Shown here: piece by piece, positions 1 to 6,528 of the stretch
How positions within the stretch are numbered: the first letter of the stretch is position 1
How the letters are laid out: the number at the start of each line of letters is the position of its first letter
DNA from: Bacillota bacterium
Lineage (GTDB): Bacteria; Bacillota; Clostridia; Peptostreptococcales; Anaerovoracaceae
Direction: 5' to 3'
Assembly: GCA_016287035.1 (NCBI GenBank)
Contig: JAEEVI010000031.1
Coordinates: 1-10,005, forward strand
Length of the DNA: 10,005 nt
The notes under the pieces: model-generated
The model's database searches: none
Told to the model about the DNA's origin: nothing
The model's input: the letters and a program-made list of their open reading frames with translations, nothing else
Position numbers and translations under genes: made by a program

Positions 1-928
1 GCTGGCGGATCGAGACCATGATCAGCACGATCGCCGTCACGATGTAAGGCACGACCTTGTAGATCTGCGTCGGTATGAACGGCAGCGGCAGGCGCAGGAA
101 GAGGATCGTGAGGCCGCCGAACAGCACGGAGCCCCACAGCGAATTGACGGGCTTCCACAGGCAGAATATCACGAGCGCGACGGAGATCCAGCCGACGCCG
201 GACAGGCCCTCGTGGTTCCAGACGCTGCCCGCTATCGTCATCGTGTAGACCATCCCGCCGACCGCGGAGATGCCTCCGCCTATCGTCGTCGCCAGATACC
301 TGTAGCGTCCGACGTTGATGCCGGCCGCGTCGGCAGTCGCGGGCGATTCGCCGACGGCGCGCAGATGCAGCCCGGCGCGCGTGCGGTTCATGAAGATCAT
401 CATGACGATCGCCATCACGAAGCCGATGTAGACGAAAAGATTGTAGCCGAAAAGCACGGTCCCAAGGACCGGGAGCTTCTGCAGGGACACGGGCAGCACG
501 GGTCTGGCGAACGCGTCCTTCAGCGCGTTGCTGACGCCGACGTTTCCGCCCGCCTGTATCCTCATGTACTCTCCGACGAACTGGCCTACGCCTGTTCCGA
601 ATATCGTCAGGGCGAGCCCCGTGACGTTCTGGTTGGCCCTAAGCGTTATCGTGAGGAAGCTGAATATCAGCGATCCGCACACGCCGGCGATGAAGGCGCA
701 CAGCAGCGAGATCGCGACCGCGACAGCGCCGACGGCCGCGTCGCCGGTGGCCCTGCCGTAGTAGAACGCTCCGGCGAGCCCGAAAGCGCCTCCCATGTAC
801 ATGAGTCCCTCGACGCCGAGGTTCATGTTTCCCGATTTCTCCGTAAGTATCTCACCGGAGGTGCCGTAAAGCAGCGGTGTGCCGTTCAGCACGGCGGCCG
901 TTATCAGACCGACAAAGTTGAATGTCAT
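1..928 (-). CDS. BMP-type ABC importer, second permease subunit (NupQ/YufQ-like), 3' end cut by window edge
   Basis: Inner-membrane permease of the BPD_transp_2 (branched-chain/sugar/nucleoside) family, partner of the permease encoded just upstream. 309 residues are readable without a stop. Relatives are about 305-320 residues long, so only the extreme C-terminus should be missing. Family landmarks are visible: SGNMNLGVEGLM (residues 32-43), RANQNVTGLALTIFG (97-111), RAVGESPATADAAGINV (190-206) and GVGWISVALVIF (245-256). Several long hydrophobic stretches separate them (e.g. 66-95, 163-180, 212-232, 293-307). The ATG overlaps the TGA of the preceding gene (ATGA, 4 nt), and an SD GGAGG lies 7 nt upstream inside that gene, so the two are translationally coupled. 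By analogy with B. subtilis NupPQ it would form the channel heterodimer. Substrate (nucleosides) is inferred from family, not seen. Confidence 0.93.
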   Translation of the reverse strand, partial: MTFNFVGLITAAVLNGTPLLYGTSGEILTEKSGNMNLGVEGLMYMGGAFGLAGAFYYGRATGDAAVGAVAVAISLLCAFIAGVCGSLIFSFLTITLRANQNVTGLALTIFGTGVGQFVGEYMRIQAGGNVGVSNALKDAFARPVLPVSLQKLPVLGTVLFGYNLFVYIGFVMAIVMMIFMNRTRAGLHLRAVGESPATADAAGINVGRYRYLATTIGGGISAVGGMVYTMTIAGSVWNHEGLSGVGWISVALVIFCLWKPVNSLWGSVLFGGLTILFLRLPLPFIPTQIYKVVPYIVTAIVLIMVSIRQ

Positions 929-2064
929 CTGCCTTCCTCCGTTTCCTTTTTATCCGGGCCTTCCGCGCCGCCCGCGCGCTGCGGCTCCCCGGCGCGCTCG
1001 TGGTGACCTCTGAAGATCAGTCTGTAGTTTATGAAGAACTCGCAGCCGAGCATGCACAGCAGGATTATACCGGTTATCATGTCGGATATCGACGCCGGGA
1101 CCTTGAGGCTCGTCTGCAGCGTGCTGGCGCCTCTGCTGAGGACCGCGAGCATGGCGGCTATCGCGACCATCGCGAACGGATTGAGCTGCGCGAGCCAGCA
1201 GACGGTTATCGCCGTAAAGCCGACGCCGCCGGCGACGCTCGAGTACAGCGTCATGTGCGTGCCGCTGGCGACCATGAAGCCGACGAGACCGCTGATCGCG
1301 CCGGACAGGACGGCCGTACGGACCGTGACCCTTGCCACGTTCATCCCCGCGTAGCGCGCCGTGTTCTCGCTGCCGCCGAGCACCGCGACCTCGTAGCCGT
1401 GCTTGGTGTAGCGCATGTATACGAACATGAAGACCGTCAGCAGCAGGACGATGATCCAGCCGCAGTTGACGCCCAGCGCCTTGGGAAGCACCGCGGCCTT
1501 GTTGAACGTCGGGATTATCTGGCTCCCAGGCTTGCCCTCCCACGGGCCGCCCTGCAGCCAGGCGACTATCCCGATCGCTATGTAGTTCATCATAAGGGTG
1601 AAGAGCGTCTCGTTCGTGCCCCAGCGCGCCTTGAAGACCGCGGGTATCGCGGCCCAGAGGCCGCCGCAGACGATGCCCGCGAGGCCCATCACGACGAGCA
1701 GTACGGGAGACGGGAGCTTGTCGTACCAGAACAGCGCGAAGTAGCCGGCGCCCATGGCGCCCATGGTTATCTGGCCTTCGGCGCCGATGTTCCAGTAGCG
1801 CATCTTGAAGCAGGGAGCCAGCGCGAGCGCGGTCCCCAGCAGCGGTATGGCGGTCTTGACGATCTGCCTTATGCCGGTCTTCTTGCCCAGCGAGCCCTTG
1901 AGCATCTCGCCGTACGCGGTTATCGGGTTCGTGCGGACGATCAGGAAGAGCAGCCCGCCAATCGCGATCGCAAGAAGCAGCGCAGCCAGACGGATGAGCC
2001 AAACCTTGTACTTTGGAAGATCGTCGCGCTTGGCTATGCGTATGAGGGGAGCTTTTTCGTGCAT
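925..2064 (-). CDS. BMP-type ABC importer, first permease subunit (NupP/YufP-like)
   Basis: 379-residue integral membrane permease of the BPD_transp_2 family. After a charged cytoplasmic N-terminus (1-21) come hydrophobic segments at about 22-43, 71-84, 99-113, 119-145, 203-217, 251-266, 297-309 and 327-346. Family motifs: WNIGAEGQ (91-98), TNETLFTLMMNYIA (150-163), GGSENTARYAGMNV (230-243) and GGVGFTAITVCWLAQLNP (279-296). The C-terminal tail (about 352-379) is highly charged and Gly-rich. The ATG at 2064 is chosen over upstream in-frame starts. It sits 4 nt after GGAGGAGG, its A is the last base of the ATPase stop (TGATG, 1-nt overlap), and the extra N-terminal residues of the longer frame are low-complexity Arg-rich shadow sequence from the ATPase gene. 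It pairs with the next permease and the double ATPase as one importer. Confidence 0.95.
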   Translation of the reverse strand: MHEKAPLIRIAKRDDLPKYKVWLIRLAALLLAIAIGGLLFLIVRTNPITAYGEMLKGSLGKKTGIRQIVKTAIPLLGTALALAPCFKMRYWNIGAEGQITMGAMGAGYFALFWYDKLPSPVLLVVMGLAGIVCGGLWAAIPAVFKARWGTNETLFTLMMNYIAIGIVAWLQGGPWEGKPGSQIIPTFNKAAVLPKALGVNCGWIIVLLLTVFMFVYMRYTKHGYEVAVLGGSENTARYAGMNVARVTVRTAVLSGAISGLVGFMVASGTHMTLYSSVAGGVGFTAITVCWLAQLNPFAMVAIAAMLAVLSRGASTLQTSLKVPASISDMITGIILLCMLGCEFFINYRLIFRGHHERAGEPQRAGGAEGPDKKETEEGR

Positions 2065-3593
2065 CAAGCCTCCTCCTTTCCGCCGACCTTCGTCATGAGA
2101 AGTCCTATCTGTTCCTTCGTCGCGGTGCGGGCGTCGACGATCCCGGAGACCTTGCCGCCGCACAGGACGAGTATCCTGTCGCAGAGCTCCAGAAGCACGT
2201 CGAGATCCTCGCCGACGAATATGACGGCTACGCCCCTGGCCTTCTGGCCGCTCATGAGGTTGTAGATTATGTAAGACGTATTGATATCGAGACCGCGCAC
2301 AGCGTACGCGCTCATAAGCACGCTCGGCGAGCTCGCGATCTCGCGGCCAACGAGCACCTTCTGCACGTTGCCGCCCGACAGCTTCCTTACGGGATAATCT
2401 ATCCCGGGAGTGACGACCTCCAGGAAGTCGAGCACCTGGTTCGCGAGCTTTTCCGGAGTCTTGCGGTCGACGAATACGCCGCGCCCCTTGTTCCAGGAGC
2501 GGAGCATCATGTTGTCCGTCATGCCCATCGCGCCGACGAGCCCCATGCCGAGGCGGTCCTCAGGGACGAACGCCAGCGCCACGCCGGCGTCGCGTATCTG
2601 CATCGGAGTCTTTCCGACGAGCTCTTCGGGAGGCTTTCCCTCGGGCGAATATATTATCGAGCCCTTCTCGGCCCTTCGGAGGCCGGCGACCGTCTCGAGA
2701 AGCTCCTTCTGGCCGCTTCCGGCGATCCCGGCGATGCCCAGTATCTCTCCGCCGTAGGCTATGAAGCCCACGTTGTCGAGCTTCTTTACGCCCTCGGAGT
2801 CTCTGCAGGTGAGCCCCGCGACCGTGAGCCTCGGCTTCGGATCCACGGGGTCGAACCTGGTGATGTTGAGGGAGACCGCCTTTCCGACCATCATCTCGGT
2901 GAGCGCCTGCGGCGTAGTCTCAGCCGTGCGGACCGTCCTGATATGGCGTCCCTTGCGCATTACAGCGACGACGTCGGATATCTCCATCACCTCGTTGAGC
3001 TTGTGGGTTATGAGTATGATCGCCTTGCCGTCGTCGCGCATGGCGCGCAGGATGCGGAAGAGCCGCTTTATCTCCTGCGGCGTCAGTACGGCCGTCGGCT
3101 CGTCGAGTATCAGCACGTTCGCGCCGCGGTAGAGGACCTTTATGATCTCTACCGTCTGCTTTTCCGAGACGGACATGCTGTAGATCTTCTTTTTCGGGTC
3201 GATCCCGAAGCCGTATTTGTCGGATATCCCGCGGATACCGTCCTCGACGCGCTTCAGATCGTAGCTGCCGTCAGACAGTCCGAGGGCTACGTTCTCGGCG
3301 GCGGTAAAGACGTCCACGAGCTTGAAGTGCTGGTGGATCATTCCGATGCCGTTTGCGAAGGCGTCTTTGGGAGATGCTATCGTGACAGGCTTCCCGTCGA
3401 CGAAGATCTGCCCCTCGTCCGGGAAATAAATGCCCGACAGCATGTTCATGAGAGTGGTCTTGCCCGAGCCGTTCTCTCCGAGCAGAGACATGATGACGCC
3501 CCGGTCAAGGTACAGGTCGACCGCGTCGTTGGCCACGACCTTTCCGAAGCGCTTAGTGATGCCCTTCAGCTCTATGGCGTGAGAGTTTTCCAT
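2064..3593 (-). CDS. BMP-type ABC importer, double ATP-binding subunit (NupO/YufO-like)
   Basis: 509-residue cytoplasmic ATPase with two fused ABC domains, the expected length for NupO/RbsA-like subunits. Domain 1 has Walker A GENGSGKT (39-46), Q-loop Gln88, signature SVSEKQ (141-146, as in many BMP-type ATPases rather than LSGGQ), Walker B LILDEP (161-166) and His197 of the H-loop. Domain 2 has a perfect LSGGN signature (405-409). Its Walker A is degenerate (AGIAGSGQKE, 288-297, lacking GKT) and its Walker B region reads VLMSAYAVRGLDI (425-437) without the catalytic Asp-Glu. That gives one competent and one degenerate site, normal for the family. The ATG at 3593 is preferred over an upstream in-frame start because GGAGG lies 4 nt before it and the homologous region begins at residue 7. 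It has its own promoter (3660-3688), and an SD-masking hairpin sits directly before the start. Confidence 0.95.
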   Translation of the reverse strand: MENSHAIELKGITKRFGKVVANDAVDLYLDRGVIMSLLGENGSGKTTLMNMLSGIYFPDEGQIFVDGKPVTIASPKDAFANGIGMIHQHFKLVDVFTAAENVALGLSDGSYDLKRVEDGIRGISDKYGFGIDPKKKIYSMSVSEKQTVEIIKVLYRGANVLILDEPTAVLTPQEIKRLFRILRAMRDDGKAIILITHKLNEVMEISDVVAVMRKGRHIRTVRTAETTPQALTEMMVGKAVSLNITRFDPVDPKPRLTVAGLTCRDSEGVKKLDNVGFIAYGGEILGIAGIAGSGQKELLETVAGLRRAEKGSIIYSPEGKPPEELVGKTPMQIRDAGVALAFVPEDRLGMGLVGAMGMTDNMMLRSWNKGRGVFVDRKTPEKLANQVLDFLEVVTPGIDYPVRKLSGGNVQKVLVGREIASSPSVLMSAYAVRGLDINTSYIIYNLMSGQKARGVAVIFVGEDLDVLLELCDRILVLCGGKVSGIVDARTATKEQIGLLMTKVGGKEEA

Positions 3594-3609
3594 CTTTCCT
3601 CCGGGAAAG
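3594..3609 (-). promoter_or_regulatory. Inverted repeat enclosing the Shine-Dalgarno of the ABC ATPase gene
   Basis: On the minus strand the 16 nt immediately before the ATG read CTTTCC-CGGA-GGAAAG, a perfect 6-bp stem with a 4-nt loop. The SD GGAGG (3598-3602) lies half in the loop and half in the 3' stem arm. In RNA this could mask the ribosome site. Whether it is regulatory or a chance purine/pyrimidine match is unknown. Confidence 0.5.
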
Positions 3610-3620
3610 CAAACGAACGC

Positions 3621-3646
3621 GCGCAGCGGCATGCCGCGCAAAAAAA
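3621..3646 (-). promoter_or_regulatory. U7 run and palindromic hairpin in the ABC operon leader
   Basis: The leader begins with seven consecutive T on the coding strand (3640-3646), about 7 nt after the predicted transcription start. The perfect 12-bp palindrome GCGGCATGCCGC (3626-3637) follows, extendable by GC pairs with one bulged base. The U run comes before the hairpin, so this is not an intrinsic terminator in this direction. On the other strand the run is A, so it is not one there either. Confidence 0.45.
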
Positions 3647-3659
3647 TATCACCGAATAT

Positions 3660-3688
3660 ATTATACCCAATAAAGCAGACGCGGGCAA
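3660..3688 (-). promoter_or_regulatory. Sigma-A-type promoter of the ABC ATPase/permease operon
   Basis: Minus strand: -35 TTGCCC (3683-3688), 17-nt spacer, -10 TATAAT (3660-3665, perfect consensus). It sits in an AT-rich island in otherwise GC-rich DNA, and transcription would start near 3652-3653. This leaves a leader of about 60 nt before the ATG at 3593. It lies downstream of the terminator of the lipoprotein gene, so the ATPase and permeases form their own transcription unit. Confidence 0.75.
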
Positions 3689-3713
3689 TAGCGGCGGCTC
3701 CGCCGGGCGCAGT

Positions 3714-3757
3714 GCAGCAGCGCGGGACGCCGGTCTGGCAGCAGCGCGGGACGCCGG
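3714..3757. repeat. Exact 20-bp direct repeat, 24-bp period, upstream of the ABC promoter
   Basis: The plus-strand 20-mer GCAGCAGCGCGGGACGCCGG occurs at 3714-3733 and again at 3738-3757, separated by 4 bp. The copies lie between the lipoprotein terminator and the -35 box, centred roughly 70 and 95 bp upstream of the predicted start. They could be tandem activator sites or a simple local duplication. No known operator is recognised. Confidence 0.75.
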
Positions 3758-3768
3758 CCGGGCGCGAT

Positions 3769-3799
3769 AAAAAAGGAGGACGGATGACCGTCCTCCTTT
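3769..3799 (-). terminator. Rho-independent terminator after the BMP lipoprotein gene
   Basis: Minus strand: perfect stem GGAGGACGG (loop TCAT) CCGTCCTCC at 3775-3796, followed by T6 (3769-3774). It can be extended by three A-T pairs at the base. It starts 21 nt after the lipoprotein stop codon, so that gene can be transcribed as a separate abundant message. Confidence 0.9.
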
Positions 3800-3819
3800 C
3801 GCCGTATCGCCTGGATATC

Positions 3820-5106
3820 CTAGTACTTCTCGTTCAGCAGCCTGATGCCGTCGATCCTCTGCGCGAAATACGGAGCGGACTGGAAGTAGGATTCGTGGAA
3901 CGCGCCGTCGAATACTGCCTCTTCGCTGTCAGCCGCGAAGTCGCCGTCGGTATCGATCGCGAACGCCTGAGTGAGCTCCTTGCCGTCAACGGTGAACGTG
4001 GAGGTATCGAATACCTGCAGTTCGCCGCTCTCGATGGCGGCCTGAGCCTTGGCGATCGCTTCCGCGGTGCCGGGAGCGGCTATGGCGGTGTTGAGCTCGG
4101 TGAGGACTACGTCGCCGTCCTTAAGGCCGTGCTGGTAGTAGTCCTGCTCGACCTCGCCGCCGGCCACGAGCGTCTCGATGACGTGGACCATGTAGTTCGT
4201 CCAGTCGATCCTGGAGGAGATGATGGACGCGTCGGGAGCGGTGTCCTTATCGCTCATGCTGATGTTGTAGCCGATGTGGTAAACGTGGTTGGCCTGAGCC
4301 GTGGTGGCGGGAGTCGTGGAATCGGAGTGCTGGGAGATGAGCACCGCGCCCTCGTCGATGAGGTGCTGTGCGGTGTTGGCTTCCATCGTGGGATCGCCCC
4401 AGGAACCGATGAACTCGACCATCATCGTGACGGTCGGGCATACGCTGCGCGCGCCGAGGAAGAACGAGGTATAGCCGGAGACGACCTCAGCGAACGTGAA
4501 AGCGCCTACGTAGCCGATGACGGCCTGGTCAGCCGTGATCTTGCCGCTGTCGATCATCTCCTGGAGCTTGCAGCCCGCCGCGACGCCGGCAAGGTAGCGG
4601 CCCTCGTAGATCGAGGGGAACGCGTTGACGGTGTTGGGGAGGTCGTCCTTCCAGGAACCCTCGTTCGTCATTCCGATGAACAGAGTGTCGGGATAATCGG
4701 GAGCTACGCCGAGCATTGCGGGCTCCATGCCGTAGGAGTTGAGGAACACCGCGATGCAGCCGGCCTCCGCGAGCTCTTCGCAGTCGGTGGCTACCGGCTC
4801 GCCTTCGGGGTGGTTGTAAGTATATGTCCATTCGACGTCGATGCCCTTGCCCTTGAGGATCTCCTTGGCTTCGTCCGCGGCCATGTAGAAGTTCCTGTCG
4901 TACGCGGCGTTATCGTCGCCTATGCCGACCATGCCTACCTTGACGGTCTGGGGAGCCGCCGGCGCGGCGGGAGCTCCGCTCTCTGATCCGCCCGGAGCGG
5001 CAGCGGGCGCGGGTGCCGTCTGAGCTGCCGGCGCCGCTGTCTGTCCGCATGCCGCCATGCAGAGCACCATCGCCAGCGCCAGAAAAACTGCAACTATCTT
5101 CTTCAT
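3820..5106 (-). CDS. BMP/PnrA-family substrate-binding lipoprotein (NupN/BmpA-like)
   Basis: 428-residue surface-anchored solute-binding protein. The signal peptide (1-19) has a lipobox ending MAAC with lipidated Cys20. An Ala/Pro/Gly-rich tether spans about 22-52. The periplasmic-binding fold then starts at VKVGMVGIGDD (55-65). Family landmarks are GYVGAFTFAEVVSGYTSFFLGARS (positions 199-221; Gly, Phe and Glu key) and SWGDP (235-239), matching the SW-DP ligand-pocket motif of PnrA/BMP nucleoside binders. IGYNIS (278-283) and the DW-Y hinge strand (301-305) follow. The ATG at 5106 sits 7 nt after GGAG. Strong promoter upstream, terminator downstream. The neighbouring ATPase and two permeases supply the rest of the importer. 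Ligand is probably nucleosides, by analogy with B. subtilis NupN and Treponema PnrA. This is inference, and other ligands are known in the family. Confidence 0.95.
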   Translation of the reverse strand: MKKIVAVFLALAMVLCMAACGQTAAPAAQTAPAPAAAPGGSESGAPAAPAAPQTVKVGMVGIGDDNAAYDRNFYMAADEAKEILKGKGIDVEWTYTYNHPEGEPVATDCEELAEAGCIAVFLNSYGMEPAMLGVAPDYPDTLFIGMTNEGSWKDDLPNTVNAFPSIYEGRYLAGVAAGCKLQEMIDSGKITADQAVIGYVGAFTFAEVVSGYTSFFLGARSVCPTVTMMVEFIGSWGDPTMEANTAQHLIDEGAVLISQHSDSTTPATTAQANHVYHIGYNISMSDKDTAPDASIISSRIDWTNYMVHVIETLVAGGEVEQDYYQHGLKDGDVVLTELNTAIAAPGTAEAIAKAQAAIESGELQVFDTSTFTVDGKELTQAFAIDTDGDFAADSEEAVFDGAFHESYFQSAPYFAQRIDGIRLLNEKY

Positions 5107-5133
5107 CTTTGATCTCCTTTTCTAAACAAAACA

Positions 5134-5151
5134 GTACTGCCAGTCCAGTAC
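5134..5151. promoter_or_regulatory. 18-bp inverted repeat at the start of the BMP lipoprotein leader
   Basis: GTACTG-CCAGTC-CAGTAC (plus strand): perfect 6-bp arms with a 6-nt centre, located just downstream of the predicted start (about 5153) and before the SD. The position suits an operator or a 5' mRNA hairpin. No repressor family is recognised. Confidence 0.5.
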
Positions 5152-5159
5152 CTAAGATT

Positions 5160-5187
5160 ATTATAGAATACCTGCCGGGATTGTCAA
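5160..5187 (-). promoter_or_regulatory. Near-consensus sigma-A promoter of the BMP lipoprotein gene
   Basis: Minus strand: TTGACA (5182-5187), 16-nt spacer, TATAAT (5160-5165). Both hexamers match consensus exactly, although the spacer is 1 nt short of optimal. Expected start is near 5153, giving a leader of about 47 nt, too short for a purine riboswitch. It predicts high expression, typical for a solute-binding protein. Confidence 0.88.
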
Positions 5188-5208
5188 AGCAAACGGATGT
5201 TTTTCGGC

Positions 5209-5245
5209 AAAAAGAATGAGCGCGGCGGGAGGCATCCCGCCGCGC
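5209..5245 (-). terminator. Rho-independent terminator after the M20 amidohydrolase gene
   Basis: Minus strand: perfect 11-bp stem GCGCGGCGGGA / TCCCGCCGCGC with 4-nt loop TGCC (5220-5245). A T-rich tail (TTCTTTTT, 5209-5216) begins 3 nt after the stem. It starts 16 nt after the stop codon and separates this unit from the lipoprotein promoter. Confidence 0.88.
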
Positions 5246-5261
5246 GTTCGTTCCTGTGATC

Positions 5262-6440
5262 CTACTTCGTGATCTCCTCCCACTGGCGGCGGATCTCCGC
5301 TGCCAGCTCGGGCTTCGTGAACAGGTCGTAAGCCGTCGCCGCCATCGCGAAGGCCGCCGAGGCGATCGCCCGGTGAGCCATCGGCTCCTTGCCGGCATCG
5401 GCAAAGCCCTGGCTGTGCGTCGAAGTCCCGACGGGCGCGAACGCTATGTCGAGGCGCGCCGCGGGGAGCGCCGTAGTCACGTTCGAAAAGTCTGTGGATG
5501 CCATCGTCTCCTGCGGAAGTATCTGCTCCGCTCCGCCCATCCTCGCGTATTTCATGACCGTTTCGTTGAGGAGCGGCACGCGCACGTTGCTGTGCAGCCA
5601 CTTGTCGTGGATGATCTCGAGCCTGGCGCCGGTCATCAGCTCCGCGCCGCGGAAGCAGTTCTCCACGCGCGTCACGACGTCGCGCAGCGTCTTTATGTCG
5701 AGGCTGCGGATGCCGAACTCGGCCGAAGCGAAATCGGGGATGCTGTTCGAAGCTGTGCCGCCGCTGGTTATTATGCCCGCGATGCTCACGTCCTTGGTGA
5801 CGTGTCCGCGCAGGAATTCGGTGCCAGTAAAGCCGAGCATCATGGCGTCGAGCGCGCTGATGCCCTTTTCGGGCGCGCGGCTGGCGTGCGAGGCGACGCC
5901 GTAGAAATTGATCTTCATGCTGTGGATCGCGAGGAACTTCGCGTCCGGCATGGTGCGGTCGTTCGGATGGCACTGCATCGCGAAATCGACGCCGTCGAAG
6001 ACGCCCTTCTCGAGCATGACGACCTTGTCGCCGGTCGTATCTTCTGCCGGCGTCCCTATTATCTTGAGCGTGCCGCCGATACTGTCCATGAATGGTTTGA
6101 GGGCGAGCGCCGCCCCGAGCGCGCCCGTCGCTATGACGTTGTGGCCGCAGCCGTGGCCTATGACGGGCAGCGCGTCGTACTCCGCGACGACGGCGACCGT
6201 CGGGCCGTCCTGCGGATGAGGCGCGTACGTTCCCACGAACGCCGTGGGCAGATCCGCGACGCCCTCCTCGACCGAAAAGCCCGCGGCCGCGATCTCGTCG
6301 CACAGGATCCTGGCGGCCTTGAACTCCTCGTGTCCCAGCTCGGGGTTGTCGTGGATGTAATCGCTTATCTCGACAAGTCTTGGATGAACCTCCATAAGCT
6401 TGTCCATTATATCCTTGTATATTCCTGAGGGCTTATCCAA
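5262..6440 (-). CDS. M20-family metallo-amidohydrolase (AbgB/ACY1L2-like)
   Basis: 392-residue cytoplasmic enzyme of the M20 peptidase/amidohydrolase family, which hydrolyses amide bonds in N-acyl amino acids, aminobenzoyl-glutamate or small dipeptides with two metal ions. EYDALP (87-92) carries Asp89. GHGCGHN (95-101) gives His96, Cys98 and His100. PAEDTTG (131-137) has Glu133 as likely base and Asp134 where many relatives have a second Glu. His158 (QCHP) and His342 (STHSQGF) complete the metal/catalytic set. A lid/dimerisation domain spans about 175-285. No signal peptide. The TTG start at 6440 is chosen because AAAGGAGG lies 7 nt before it. The next ATG (residue 12) lacks such a site. It follows the TTT binding-protein gene beyond a terminator, suggesting it acts on the imported compound. 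Exact substrate cannot be read from sequence. Confidence 0.93.
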   Translation of the reverse strand: MDKPSGIYKDIMDKLMEVHPRLVEISDYIHDNPELGHEEFKAARILCDEIAAAGFSVEEGVADLPTAFVGTYAPHPQDGPTVAVVAEYDALPVIGHGCGHNVIATGALGAALALKPFMDSIGGTLKIIGTPAEDTTGDKVVMLEKGVFDGVDFAMQCHPNDRTMPDAKFLAIHSMKINFYGVASHASRAPEKGISALDAMMLGFTGTEFLRGHVTKDVSIAGIITSGGTASNSIPDFASAEFGIRSLDIKTLRDVVTRVENCFRGAELMTGARLEIIHDKWLHSNVRVPLLNETVMKYARMGGAEQILPQETMASTDFSNVTTALPAARLDIAFAPVGTSTHSQGFADAGKEPMAHRAIASAAFAMAATAYDLFTKPELAAEIRRQWEEITK

Positions 6441-6460
6441 AACTTCTCCTCCTTTCGGGT

Positions 6461-6511
6461 AAAAAGGGACCGGCCGGCGCTTTCCGGCGTTTCGCCGCGC
6501 CGACCGGTCCC
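6461..6511 (-). terminator. Strong intrinsic terminator/attenuator between tctC and the M20 gene
   Basis: Minus strand: a 15-bp stem (left arm GGGACCGGTCGGCGC, right arm GCGCCGGCCGGTCCC, one U-G wobble) encloses a 16-nt loop that can form an inner GGCG-AAA-CGCC hairpin. T5 follows at once. The stem begins 17 nt after the tctC stop. Only 20 nt lie between the T run and the TTG start of the M20 gene, leaving no room for a complete promoter there. Confidence 0.92.
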
Positions 6512-6528
6512 GAAGAGCTGATAATATC

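Noticed and set aside
922..2265. 447-residue plus-strand open frame antisense to the first permease gene
   Set aside because: Arg/Asp/His-rich shadow frame opposite a clearly recognisable permease; no SD, no domain, no promoter.
3631..4986. 451-residue plus-strand open frame antisense to the BMP lipoprotein gene
   Set aside because: It starts inside the ABC leader and runs opposite a confident gene; long open frames arise from GC-rich codon bias. The terminator DNA is part of its supposed coding sequence.
5107..5153. Purine-type riboswitch in the BMP lipoprotein leader
   Set aside because: The leader is only about 47 nt and lacks the three-way junction size; only one small inverted repeat is present.
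5256..6428. 390-residue plus-strand open frame antisense to the M20 gene
   Set aside because: Opposite strand of a gene with a full metal-binding motif set; composition is typical of antisense shadow translation.
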